Of a DNA stretch of 64,000 nt, positions 34,755 to 51,000 are shown in pieces. Position numbers and translations under genes: made by a program. The notes under the pieces were generated by a model. It was not told the DNA's origin and did not search any database. It saw only the letters and a program-made list of their open reading frames with translations. Position 1 is the first letter of the stretch; each line of letters begins with the position of its first letter. The stretch is from NCBI RefSeq assembly GCF_016808095.1, contig NC_068971.1, positions 3,980,501 through 4,044,500 on the forward strand, read 5' to 3'. The DNA is from Vigna angularis. Its lineage: Eukaryota > Streptophyta > Magnoliopsida > Fabales > Fabaceae.

Positions 34755-37700
34755 CTCTCTCCGTTAATCTCGCTTTTCTTTTCGTGCTAAGATTATTCTT
34801 CTCTTTACTGTTGGGAACATAAACAAGCGCTTTCGATCGGAAGTTTGCCAATTTCCAGATTTGAGATTCTGGATTGCGCTGCGTGTGGATAACAAATAGC
34901 TACCATTGCTTAGATTTTTTCTCTCGTTAATTGTTCAGAGATTATTATATAAATTAAAATTTTTGTTTTAATATTATGTTGATTTGTTTATTCTTTTTAT
35001 ATTTGAATGAATTATAATATTGTTTTCTTCATGATGTATTATTGTTATTGTTGTAACGTCTATCAATTTTCAGCTTCCGTTTTCTGTGATTACCGTTACT
35101 ATTATGATATGTACATCCATTACTTTTGGAGCAGTAGATGCCTTGTACACTTCCAACAAAGTGGAACATTAGCTGGTGTTTAGTGGTGATGTCAACGTTT
35201 GAAAAAATCTGTTGTTGTTAAGCTTGTAGTAGCTTATTCGTAGTTGGAAAGATTGAACAACAGTCAAGTTAAAGGTGCACCTAAGGTAAGGCAGCATAAT
35301 GGGTCAATGAGGCACATAGGGTGCCTTTTATGCTTTGTGTCTGTTGCTAATTTTGGTAATTGTAGAATACCATAGGAGGCCGCTGATACAAGTTGCTAAC
35401 TGTGATACTTAAACACGTTAAAATTGTATGAATGGAAGAAAATAATTCCTCAGTTTCAAAATATTTGTCAGTTCAGAAGTATAGTTCGTTTCTAATTGTT
35501 TGTCTCCGTAAAAAATCAGCGTAGCGTTATTTATTGTTAATCTGGATTTTATTATTATCAATTTGTATCCCCAATTAGTGGAACGAGAGGTTTTTATCAA
35601 AGAAAAAGTTAGTTTAGAGAATTTAGGAATGATCCCTCAAATTAAGGATAATTAATGACACTATTACTTCTATAGTTTGACCCCGGTGGAGTATCTTGAT
35701 TGTCGACTTAAGTATTTCATAATGATATTCAATGTTTATATATATATATATATATTGTTGTGTCCTTCCTTTTGGAGATTAGAAGTGTGACAGTTTCCAT
35801 GTCTGTCAGGTGCTTCATATCTGATCTACAATACATTAATGATAGTATACGATTGTAGGCCTTGGCCATAATAATTGTGTTGAGATTTTGTTCTTGAAAT
35901 GTTAATGAATCACAATCTTACATGAATTGTGCCATCCAGGAAGAACTGGTTGTGCCCCTAGTAATGTCTTTTTTGTTGAAAAATTGGGTAAAATGAGAGG
36001 GAACAGACTGAATTTAATCCTCAATTCGAACCAGGGTGGTCTTCTGTAACTGTTCGTGTTCTCTCTCATTCTTGGGGTCTCTTCTTCATTACTTCACCTG
36101 TTGTTTGTTACTCCAGAAGAAACAGAGTAAACCACTCTTTTTTTCAACCATTTCTTTGTATTTTATTGTGGTGCCTCAGCTCTTCTGCTTTGTAGCAGCA
36201 GCCACTATTTTTCTGCCATGCTTTTATGATTTGGATCTATGTTTGTTTTGGTGCTTTATATGTTGTTTTGTTAGCTATTTGAGTTTGAAATGCCAATAGA
36301 TGTGTGGGCGTGTTTTGATGTTTTATGCATTTCTTTATTTAAATTGCTACTAGTGTTATATTTTTTGGTATGAATTTGTTTTTTAAATGTGTTAGTTTTA
36401 CACACTATGTTTTATTATTGTTCATGAATCTTACTGTTTATGATATGGGTTGATATTTATTTCAGAAAATAGTCCTCCCAAATCATGATTTAAATCCCAA
36501 CTCTACTACCATGTTAATCCCTGTTGTGCAAAACCTTAGATGCCAATTATTTGAAATGGTGGAAATAACTAGTTATCCACCTTTGGACTTCTACCAGTGA
36601 AAGTATTTGACAGGTTTTAGAAATTGAACAATTAATATTTCCTTTTCAGTTTGTACTACAAATTGTGTTGTTTGAGTAGTTGATTTGAGTGAAAATTAAT
36701 GCAAAATACAAAACAGTCAAATCTTTTATTGGTTTCTTTCTTTTCTATTGTTAATGTTTGCCTTTAAGGTCAATATTGGAGCTTGAGACCCTCAATAGCT
36801 GGGTGTGGGACATGAAGCTCCTATTTAAAATTGATGCTCTATTCCCTTAACATCCTCTCTTTTGAAACTGGATCTTCCTCTACAATAACTGATATCATAG
36901 CCAGTTTTTCCATTCCCGGAATGTGGATGGTTTGTTAAACGCAGGGGAGTGGGTCATGAATTGATTTGGTTCTAGACAGGGAACCCTATTTGAGTTGGAT
37001 GCTCTGCTTCATTCAGCAAGGTGTCTGTATTTTGTCACCTGCTGACTCAAGGAGTTTTGATGCCCTATCACCTTTAGGATACCTTTCACCTTTTGGGAAA
37101 AAAGTGAAATCTTTCCTGAGCTGTGCATCAAACACCAGATTAATTTTGCATTAATCTGTGGATTCTCACAAATTATAACTTATCTGACTGCCTACACTGC
37201 TACATTATCTCTCAAATCTATGACATAACAGATAAGCGTTCACATCCTAGTTCATCTGGCTCCATCATTGGTGGGGTCTGACAGGTTTGATGTATGCAAT
37301 GCAGCCATCGTCGTGTGAGCTTAGAGGAACCGTTTTCATGTTACTTGAAATAACAATTATGAATCACCTGTCTGTAACCTTTGCCTTTGAGCCATGTGCC
37401 ACCTCTTTTGACTGCAATAACAATAAAAGAACATGAAAGATGATGTGGTGCTGCTATATTGTTATATATATTTTTTAGTTGTTTCTGTTCACTCCTGCTA
37501 AATTGTTAAGTAGCTCATTCTTTTCCTGTATAAAAATTTTACTTTATAATTAATGGTTATTAATACTGCACAACAGTGCTGTTGCTGCCTTCTTAAATAT
37601 TTCAGCTATTGTGCTGAGATTCCTAGAAACCCTCTTTAATAGGATGTCGAGGCTATTTGTTGTGGATAGGGGTATTATAGGGTTCTCAGGGAAAAAGCAG

Positions 37701-38708
37701 TTAAAAGGGTGACACTTACTGCCATTGATAAATCTTCTCTCTCAACTCTCTTCTCTCTGGCAACAAGACCTGTAGTCTGTTTCTCCACTCTTCAGTGACC
37801 TGCTAACTTGTCTTGTATCATATCTGGTGATCTTCTGCCATTGACTTTCTATTGTTGATTATTAATGTCATGAATTGAGTAATTTATCATTTTCTGACAG
37901 TTATGTGTATATCCTATACATCTTATAAACCTGCATACAGAATAGTGGCCATCCTATTATCACATCGTGTCGAGGTCAGCTGGTTTGTGCCTCAATCCGG
38001 AATTGATAACTGTGTTTGTGATTAGATATGTCCACTTGAATCCGGTCTCTGTTTTCTTTTTTATTTACAGCATATTGTGTTGAGTTTCTCAGTTATTGTT
38101 TTTTTTCTTCTGTTTTATGTTCAAAGTATCAGTGATGCCTGAACTCAAGTGTTCTGTACACTTCAAAGTTCTAATTCTGATTCCCATTTCTTGCTAGACT
38201 TTTATTGTTAACTTGTGTGTTTAACTTAAAATTATGACTTTATTGGTTATAAGTATGCTCAATGTCTGGTACTTTTTTCGGCATCTATGTGTGGATTTAA
38301 GGGATTCACCTCTCCTCGTGGGATGAGGATTTTGTTGTTTGTTTTGTTTATACACATGAAAGATAAATTATTTAGCATTGTATTTATAATCTTCAAAAGT
38401 ATTAGTCATTCTGATTTCCGCTATCCTGCCACAGCAGTTTTGGGGATAGTTGCTCCATGCTGCTATATGGGATCATTAACTATGTTATAATATAAAACTG
38501 TCAATTTTTTCATATAATACAATTAATCAGGATCTCATTTTTTTTATTGCAACAGTTATTGAGGCAATTGTTCTCAATTACAATGATCTGGATCCTTTTT
38601 TCCCAAGCAATGTTGCCTTCATGTGAAGTATATCAGTCTTGGTGTACCCTTTTGCTGGTATTTTAGTTAACAGTACCTAAAAGTTTTAGCTGCTGCTGAG
38701 ACTTTATA

Positions 38709-39059
38709 TTCCGGAGTTGTTGATTTTTTGATAGGTACCCAGATTTATTTAAAACTGTAAAGACTTCCAAGACAGGTTCTTCGATGTTCACCCAGAAAAA
38801 ACCAGACAGCTTTATTAACAATGAAACAAGCACAGTAATCTAAACTGTTACACTAGCCCTAGCCCTGGTCTTTCGAGAGGACTAGACTCTCCCTAGTTTT
38901 CCTTTTACAAAACTTCCTAAAAAACTGCTAAAATCAACTGCCCACACAAAGTTTATAAAAGTACGAGACAACAAAACCTACCCACAGACAGTTAACTGTC
39001 TGTGCCTTTTATTTATCCTAATATAAACATTTCCCTTGAACCTATCATTTTTCTTCAGG
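38709..39059. other. About 350-bp block present in copy C intron, absent from copy B
   Basis: The flanks GACTTTATA and CTTTTAGTGTAGG are nearly adjacent in copy B (about 30900-30920) but separated here. There are no evident target duplications or terminal repeats, so it may be an insertion in C or a deletion in B. It ends in a pyrimidine tract with CAG (TTTTTCTTCAGG), which would serve as an alternative splice acceptor. Confidence 0.6.
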
Positions 39060-39339
39060 CTTTTAGTGTAGGTTTTCACAATGGGAGCCATCCCTGTTTA
39101 TTCTCTGAACCCCTTTTCATTTTAAAGGTTGGTTTGGATTGGATTATGAATCCCTTGCCCTCAGAAAAGTGCAGCTGGGGTGACAATTGGATTTGTACTT
39201 GAGCTGTAAACCCTTGTAACTGCTCATGGATGATTTTGCTTGTTCCTCCCTTCATTCTACTATTCTTTTTTATGTTTGCATCTGAAGTAGATTTCAATAT
39301 ACTTTCCATTTTATGCTTGGATATACTTTTACGGGCTGA

Positions 39340-43429
<4,090 letters not shown>

Positions 43430-44821
43430 AGCAAAGAGCTTAGGATCACAAGAGACTTAAATAAGCCTTGTGTTTTATGTGAATAAGCTTTCATTGTACA
43501 TATAAGTATCTTTTCTGTCCGAGCGTATCCTCTGATACCCGTTTTTCTATGGGTAAACATTATAAGGAGTCAATCCTAAATATGGGATTTGCTTCGTTAA
43601 CAATGGTGTTCGACTAGTTGTTCCTATCTCTTGGTCATTTAATTTCATGGGAAAAGCTAAATAGCCCCTGACTGACAGTATGTGTATGGTTTTCAACCAA
43701 GTGCTGTAAATGACTGTAGCTATCTGGAAGGGATGCCTAGGCTGCCTATAACTTTTGCAGATTAGCCTTGTTTTTTTATAAATCTAATTTCACATTACAC
43801 CCTTGTATGAATGCAACCTCCTATCGGACTGGTACTGAGAATTTAAATTTTCCATTATCACTGTGCGCTAGCATTTTGAAGGATTTTACTTGTCCGAGAT
43901 CTTTTGGATTGATTGATTCATAATATTTTCAGATTTTATAATTTTGGATAATACTGTGGATCACGATATCTGAAGTAAAAGAATTGGGTATTGTGTAATT
44001 TAGAACTTTTTTTATTCAGATAATTAGGAAAAGACTTGGTTATGCAATTCGCAATTACTTTTTATATTTTAGTTCCACAATTTAGATTGGTTAAAAATTC
44101 GAAAATGGATTCGGGATCTTACAAATGTTGGAACCTTAGCTATACTTAATTTTATATAACATGCCTGGTAAGAAGAATATATTCATCCAAAAAGAAATGA
44201 AACAGTAGTATTAGGAGGAGGATGAAGGCCTTCATGGCAAATTAATTTTTAATTTATATCACTCAGGGTCATAAGCTTCATATTATGTTACAAGTTTCTA
44301 TAAAATTCAAAATTTAAATTTATTACCCTAAAATTATAAAAGTCGAACTGAAAACACTAGAAGACATGTCTCTCTTACACCACATGCATGCAACTTCCTT
44401 CAAGTTAAAAATCAAATAGCCGATTAGCCAATCCGAAAATAAAAATTTGATTTAAAAAATGGTTTACAGATTACTCAATATAAAAATATTATTAAGTTAC
44501 ATAATTTGAAATTCTTTTAATCAGATTGTGCAATTTACAACATATCCTCTTCTAGCCATAGATTATACCATCTTAAAGGCTCGACATCTCTACTTTCATG
44601 GTTCTTATAAAATGGAAAGGGCACACTATTCATTTTCTAAAATTGATCAAGTGCAGGAAAAAAATCATAAATAATGGGATGCAGGAAGAAAACACCATTT
44701 TGAAAGAAATCATCAAGATATGTAGTCCACTTGTTTGCTATAAAATATTTTTCATTTCATAAATCCGATTTTACCGTACATGTTACATAGCATATTTCAT
44801 TGTTACATAAATGAATGGTAG
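43430..44821. other. Convergent 3' flanks of SnRK1 copy C and the AP2/ERF gene
   Basis: No gene is seen. AATAAG-type polyadenylation-like signals follow the SnRK1 stop (about 43460-43490). The rest is AT-rich and would hold both 3' untranslated regions. Confidence 0.6.
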
Positions 44822-46042
44822 CTAGTTAACACAACAAACAGTAGGAAGATCAAGTGAATTCCATAGTAACAGTTCATCATCAATACTGGATGAAAAAGAG
44901 GGTGAAGAGCAATCCATGCCAACTGATGTTTGTGGCTCTTTCCCATCCATCGCTTCTATGTGTTCTTCATTCTTCTCAATAGCCTCAATTTTGTTTTTGC
45001 TGCAAGCCATCTTGAGGTTGGTTAGTTCATTAGAAATACAAACCCCACTTCTATTTTTGTTTACTGGTTCAACTTTCAACTTCAAGCATTCAGGTATTCC
45101 ATTGAAGGCATAGAGGGAAGCTGAAAACTTCCTCTCATATTTCATTCTCTTCAAGACTTCTCTAAACATTGAAGGCTCATCACCACAGTTTTCAGCCTCC
45201 AGCTGCTCCTCAATCTCTTCAGTGATCTCAAAAAGTGAATAATGATAACTAGATGGAACAACATTGTCCAGGAACTGAAAATCCTGAGCACTCAAATCAG
45301 TTCCTTCTTCACTGTCTTCCTCTCTTTCCCCTCCTGAATTTACATCAGCACTTGATGTTTGTGTCACACTGTTGAAGTCAAATTCCATTACCATTTCTTT
45401 TTCGATTTCCCTGCAATCATCATTCTCATTCAAACATGATTCAAGACTATTTGTGATGCAATCCGTTTGTGCACTGTCATTACTAAACTCATTGTTGTTT
45501 GTGCTGTAATCTTCAGGGTCATTAAGGAAATCTGAGAATTGGTCCAATGTGAAATATGTTGACTCAGTTCCACGTACATCTTCTTGTTGGCTTTGTTGCT
45601 GGTTGATTAAAAGAGATGTGGAGGAGGAAGATGAAGAAACAGTGCAAGGCTTTGTGCTAGTGTCATTCCTTGCTTTGAGCCTTTGAAGGAGGAGATTGGT
45701 AATCTTTGAGGGAAGAGCAGGAGTTGAGGAAGATTGATAACTGAGCCAGAAGTTTGTTCTAGTGTTGGCACCTCGAAGAACACATGCAGCCTCATCATAG
45801 GCTCTTGCAGCTTCCTCAGCTGTATCAAAGGTTCCTAACCACACTCTTATCTTCTGAATTGTATCCTTTATCTCAGCCACCCATCTTCCTGAAGGCCTTT
45901 GTCTCACACCAACAAATCTCTTCCTCAATTTCCTGCCACTTCCTAGTGCAGCAGCTTCCTTCATTACCTCATCCCATGCCATGGTTTCATCAGATAAATT
46001 TCTCTCTTTAACTTCTTCAGAAGCCTTTCTCTTCCTTGCCAT
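44822..46042 (-). CDS. AP2/ERF transcription factor, intronless, 406 aa
   Basis: A single uninterrupted frame. A basic start (MARKRK) and a [12 protein letters not shown] motif (23-34) precede one AP2/ERF DNA-binding domain at about residues 42-99. It contains [19 protein letters not shown], the [19 protein letters not shown] helix region and RGANTRTNF. Ala and Asp at the residues typical of the ERF rather than the DREB subfamily ([12 protein letters not shown]) suggest GCC-box binding. After residue 130 the protein is Ser-rich, then acidic (EEDSEEGTD), likely a transcription activation region, ending in a short conserved-looking [10 protein letters not shown]. One AP2 domain and no intron fit the ERF family. 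The subgroup is not certain; related legume proteins are often labelled ERN- or ERF-like. Upstream TATA at 46151-46160. Confidence 0.93.
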   Translation of the reverse strand: MARKRKASEEVKERNLSDETMAWDEVMKEAAALGSGRKLRKRFVGVRQRPSGRWVAEIKDTIQKIRVWLGTFDTAEEAARAYDEAACVLRGANTRTNFWLSYQSSSTPALPSKITNLLLQRLKARNDTSTKPCTVSSSSSSTSLLINQQQSQQEDVRGTESTYFTLDQFSDFLNDPEDYSTNNNEFSNDSAQTDCITNSLESCLNENDDCREIEKEMVMEFDFNSVTQTSSADVNSGGEREEDSEEGTDLSAQDFQFLDNVVPSSYHYSLFEITEEIEEQLEAENCGDEPSMFREVLKRMKYERKFSASLYAFNGIPECLKLKVEPVNKNRSGVCISNELTNLKMACSKNKIEAIEKNEEHIEAMDGKEPQTSVGMDCSSPSFSSSIDDELLLWNSLDLPTVCCVN

Positions 46043-46150
46043 TTTCCTGACAAGTTAAACTGCTTGCCTCCTTGGTTTTCTTATGCTTCTAAGTGGTTCT
46101 TTTAAGGTACAGAGCTTGGTTTTGCTGAGAATTTTTGGTGCTTGTTTAGG

Positions 46151-46160
46151 CTTTTATAAG
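46151..46160 (-). promoter_or_regulatory. TATA box of the AP2/ERF gene
   Basis: The minus strand reads CTTATAAAAG, about 110 bp upstream of the ATG at 46042. This gives a plausible leader of about 80 nt. Confidence 0.65.
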
Positions 46161-48002
46161 GAGGGGTAGTGTGGTGAGTGAAACTTTGGAATAGTTCAGT
46201 TTTTAGAGGGGAACAGGTCATACACTGATATTGGTTCCATTTGTTTGTTTCTTTATAATTTAGGCTTTATACTGAACATTTGGCAGCTTCTCAGACTTTT
46301 TAACTGGTGCAAGCTGGTTGGATATGGATAAAGGGTATTTAGATTTCACTTTCTCTGAACATATATAAGAATTCAAATATGTTTTATGCTATAGTGCTAG
46401 CTTGAATTGGTCAATACTACATATTAAAACAATATTTGATTTAGTATCTATTTTAAGATTATGATTTTCACGCTGTTCATTTGCTCTTTCTGGCAAACTT
46501 TTTAGACATAAAGGAGATTTGAGACATAACTACGAGGCATTTTGTCAAGAAAAGACAGAACAGAAAAGAAAAATCCCAGTGTAGCCAAAATCTATGAACT
46601 GAGATGCAGAAACCGTAGGTAGTTGCAGTTGGCGTTCGGATTATATATAGCTTGGAATCAGTTTAGTTATTCAAATGATTTTACATTGTTGTGTCATCAA
46701 ATTTTGATTGATCAATAATTGTGTCATCTTCTGATGTTATCTGCAAACTTCTTACAAATACATTTATTTTTTTCTTATAGTCACTAAACAAATATTCAGG
46801 AAGCTGGGTCCCAAAACTTGTCTTAAATTTGATCACAAGATCATTAAACATTATAATGTGTCTTAACAAATATTCATGGTTTGTTTGTATTAAACAGTTG
46901 TAAGGAACAGAATAAAATGTTCTTTAGGAAAAAGTTTGGCCAATTTGGACTTATTTTATCTGTCTTGACTCAGCAAGAATAATAATGGTCTTAACAGAAA
47001 CTGGCAACAAATATGAAAGTTGACAAGAAAACAAAAACAAACACATTAAAATGAATAATGCTTTCGTGAGGCACATTTGGAGGGTATTGTTCTCTACATA
47101 CATATCAGAGAAAGTTGTCACTGTCATGTTTTTATAAATATAAATATCATGATATTTTGTACTGATATATATTTATGCCATTCTTCTCATGTTTTAAATT
47201 TAAAATGTTGATGTGTCACAATTGAGTCTCAACGTAAGTGGATAGTAGTATTGCTTAGCATTTTTTTCAGATATTGAATGTGAAGTTAATATAGGAGTAA
47301 AAATTGTATAATTAAAATGGTCGATGAAAAAAGTGTTGTTTAATATTATTATTATTCAAGACTTGAATAAGCTCTTAAGGTGAATTTTGTATTCAATACA
47401 TAGGATTATTAAGAGATATCTCAAACAATGAATGACACTATGTATAAACAATTTTCGAACACCATATTGTTAATTTTAGAATTAAATAATCATAGACAAT
47501 GGAAAAGAGTTGTTTCCTTACATTATGCAATCGCAAATCACAAACTTATCATGGTGGTTTGCAATTGATTAATGGCATATATAATACTATTCCTGGTAAT
47601 ATTTTATACGCATCAACAACAAAAATAGACTAAATTATGTTTTTCAAACCTATAATTATTTTATGCATAAATTAATTTACAAAAACTCTCCCATACTAGT
47701 TTTTTCAAAAGTTAATATTTAACTTACACGATAACGAAGAGAGGAAAAAAAAATATGCAAAAACTAATATTAGTTAATGAGCAACATTTTTTTGTTTCTA
47801 AGTATTATGTACAAACAAGTTTATCCAAAATGGGTGGCAACAATATTTCATGCAAACAAGAGAACATATGAAACTTACAAAAGGATAATCAAATATAAAA
47901 TCAAAGTCAGAAGATGAAGGTACATTGTCTTAGCATAACAAACAATCTGTTAAACTCTACAATGTTACTTACAAGTGAAGCCATAAGAAGCTAATTATGA
48001 AC
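46161..48002. other. Intergenic region between the AP2/ERF and OSCA genes
   Basis: No gene is seen in this 1.8 kb. It contains the upstream region of the AP2/ERF gene on its left and the 3' flank of the OSCA gene on its right. A short minus-strand frame at 46681-46869 has no recognisable domain. Confidence 0.6.
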
Positions 48003-51000
48003 TTAAACTCTTGAGTTATTAAGTAGAGGAAGCCAGGGGCTATTACAACACCTTCCTGAATATTTGATTGGCATCAAAGCTGGATCATTATATGCACTGG
48101 CCAACTTATCATAAAATTCAGACATGTTAGGGTCATTTTGATCTTCTCTGTCCTTCTTGATCAAACACTGCATGCAGGACACTTAGCTTCATCAGATTGG
48201 AAAAAGGCCAAAAGAAAAAAAGGAAACACAACTCACAATTAAAAAAGGATAATCAGCTGTAAGTTACTTCAAAGCAGAAGGAAATGCTATAGTCATATTA
48301 GCAACATGTGTTTCTCTACACTGGAAACAGCTCCTCATTGAATAGAAGAGTGAGAATAGGAAGAGGCAGAATCAAAGCAGATGCAGCCCAAATATTCCAA
48401 TTACAACAAGTCTTTCTGAAAATACACTCTTCATAATGACTTGTTGTGTCTTTACATTGAGTAATACATGGACTATATATAGGCTCTTTGACATGGCCCT
48501 TCAACTACATGCATTAATTATAACTACAACAATTAATTAACTCTATTGCATGCCTTAATCATTACTAAAGCACTCCTAACCTTTGCAATCTCCTAAGACA
48601 ATTAATATAACAACTTGCAACTACCCATATTTAAGTTTACTTAACAAAATCTCCCTGTAAACTTAAATGTTTCTTTTGTCTTTCATCCTTCTTTCCTACA
48701 TCCAGACTTTGCCACCTGCATCCCACACCTAGTTTGCACCTTTCCTTAATAGTTGGGTTCTTCATTGTAACCGACTTGTACTAAAACACTCCTAACCTTT
48801 GCAATCTCCTAAGACAATTAATATAACAATTTGCAACTACCCACATTTAAGTTTACCCAACAAAATCCCTCGTAAACTTAAATGTTTCTTTTGTCTTTCA
48901 TCATTCTTTCCTACATCCTAACTTTGCCACTTAAATGTTTCTTTTGTCTTTCATCATTCTTTCCTACATCCTAACTTTGCCACGTGCATCCCACACCGAG
49001 CTTGCTCCTTTCATTAATAGTTAGGTTCTTCATTGTAACCGACTTGTACTTCGTTTTCACTGTGGCCGACTTGTTCTTTGATTTGATTGACTTCTTCTTA
49101 ACCTTAGCCAACTTGTCTCTAACTGGGTTCTTTATCGTTTTTGTGGTCGACTCATCATTAACCAAGTTCCTCTCAATAGGTTGAGCTCTTTTTAAGAGAT
49201 TGAACAATTCCCACACCTTTTTCACACCAAACTCATCATCCATTTCAAGTCACCACTTCTCATCTTGCAGCTCTAAGATCCTTCTTGGCGTGCAACTTCT
49301 CTTGCAAACTTAACTTCTTGTTCGAGTTCCAAGTGTCGCTTATGCAAAACCTTCTTTGTTCTCTCTAAGCTTGCCTATAACTCTGCATTGCCTCTAACTT
49401 CCTAATTAATTCTTTGTTGCAAAATGCCTCTTTCATCCTCATGCTTTCAAGCTCGCCTATGAGAGTTTGAAGCCTAACCTGCTTTACACGATTATCCCCT
49501 TTATAAGCCTTCTCCAATATATCCAACGCTGCTTTTGAAGATTTAGAATTTGCTATCTTCTCAAAGCCGGACTCATCGACAACTTGGTACAACACGTACA
49601 TGGCTGCTTTGTTCTTCACTCACGATTCTCTCAATGCAGTAAGTTGGGCAATCGTCTGTTTTTCGATGTCTACCGATTCTTGGTGGCCATTTTCAACTAC
49701 TTCTCATACTTCCTGAGAACATAGGAGGAACTTCATCTGCAAGATCCAGTTGTCATAGTTGACGCCTTTTGTTGACTTAGGTAGAGGCATACCGTTTGCA
49801 AGGTTGGCCATTTCCCAAGCACTTTCTGGTTCTCTTTTTTTTTTAACACTCATACACTGAAGCTCTTTAGCTCTGATGCCAATTTGTTGACAACAAGTCT
49901 TTCTGAAAATACCCTTTGTATTATGACTTACTATGTCTTTACAATGAGTAGTACATTGACCATTTGTAGGCTCTTTGACATAGCCCTTCAACTTCATACA
50001 ATAATTATAACTACCACAATTAATGAACTCTATTGCATGCCTTAATCATTACTAGAAGTACTCCTAACCTTTGCAATCTCCTAAGACAATTAATATAACA
50101 ACTTGCAATTATCCACATTTAAGTTTACCCAGTAAGAACTACAAAAGACATTATATTGTGACTTTTATGATGCAAGTGAACAATTAGCAGACAGGTTTTC
50201 TGAGTGAATAGAGCCAAGACAATGTTAACAAGGAGAAGCTAAATGCTTATCAGGGCATGCAAAAACTGCAGTAGCAATACTCATAACTTTGTAACTAAAC
50301 AAGAAAAATGTATAGTAGACAAAGTAATCAACAAAAAAAAGTTAAAATAAATTAGAATGAGTTTTCAACCACCATACTTCCATAGGATAAGACTTGAAAA
50401 TAGGCAAGAAGCGTTTCCGGCAATACTCATTGAATAGAAGAGTAAAAATAGGAAGAGGCAGAATTAAAGCAGATGCAAGTGGAAGCTGCTTCTGCCCAAA
50501 TATCCCAATTACTATAATATGCATCAGTATCAATGAAAAAATTGTGTAGTTGTGCACTGTAGGCCAAAACTCTCCTCCAGTATGGTACTTTGCCACATAA
50601 ACATTTAAGAGCTGTCACAGAAACAAAATTTAAGACATCATAAGAACTTTAGTAATCACATGGGAAACAAATGATTGGCCCTATTTTGCCTCAGGAATCA
50701 TATCAAGTGAGAGAGAACCAAAACAAAAAGAAGTTAATTTAAGTTAATTGAAGCAACTATGAGCATTAGATGAAAACATGATCACAATTTTTTTCCAGCC
50801 TTTATGCAGTGGTGAATGAAAGGCTTGCTTGATAACACACGCATAGCACCCATAAAATCATTTTCTCATTGAAGAGTCTCTCAATAGAATTCCTTTCTTT
50901 TTTATTAATGAACTTAAATAATTAAGAAGTGTTCAAAAAATAATAATTTTAGATAGTTCTATTATAAAATATCTCCTTTTCTCTATTTTGCATTACGACA

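Noticed and set aside
44822..46042. Naming the AP2/ERF gene as nodulation factor ERN1
   Set aside because: The domain is close to several ERF subgroups and I could not tell them apart from the sequence alone; a phylogeny is needed.
49704..49997. Retroelement gag frame as a host gene exon
   Set aside because: It carries the copia gag start motif beside a primer site and LTR.
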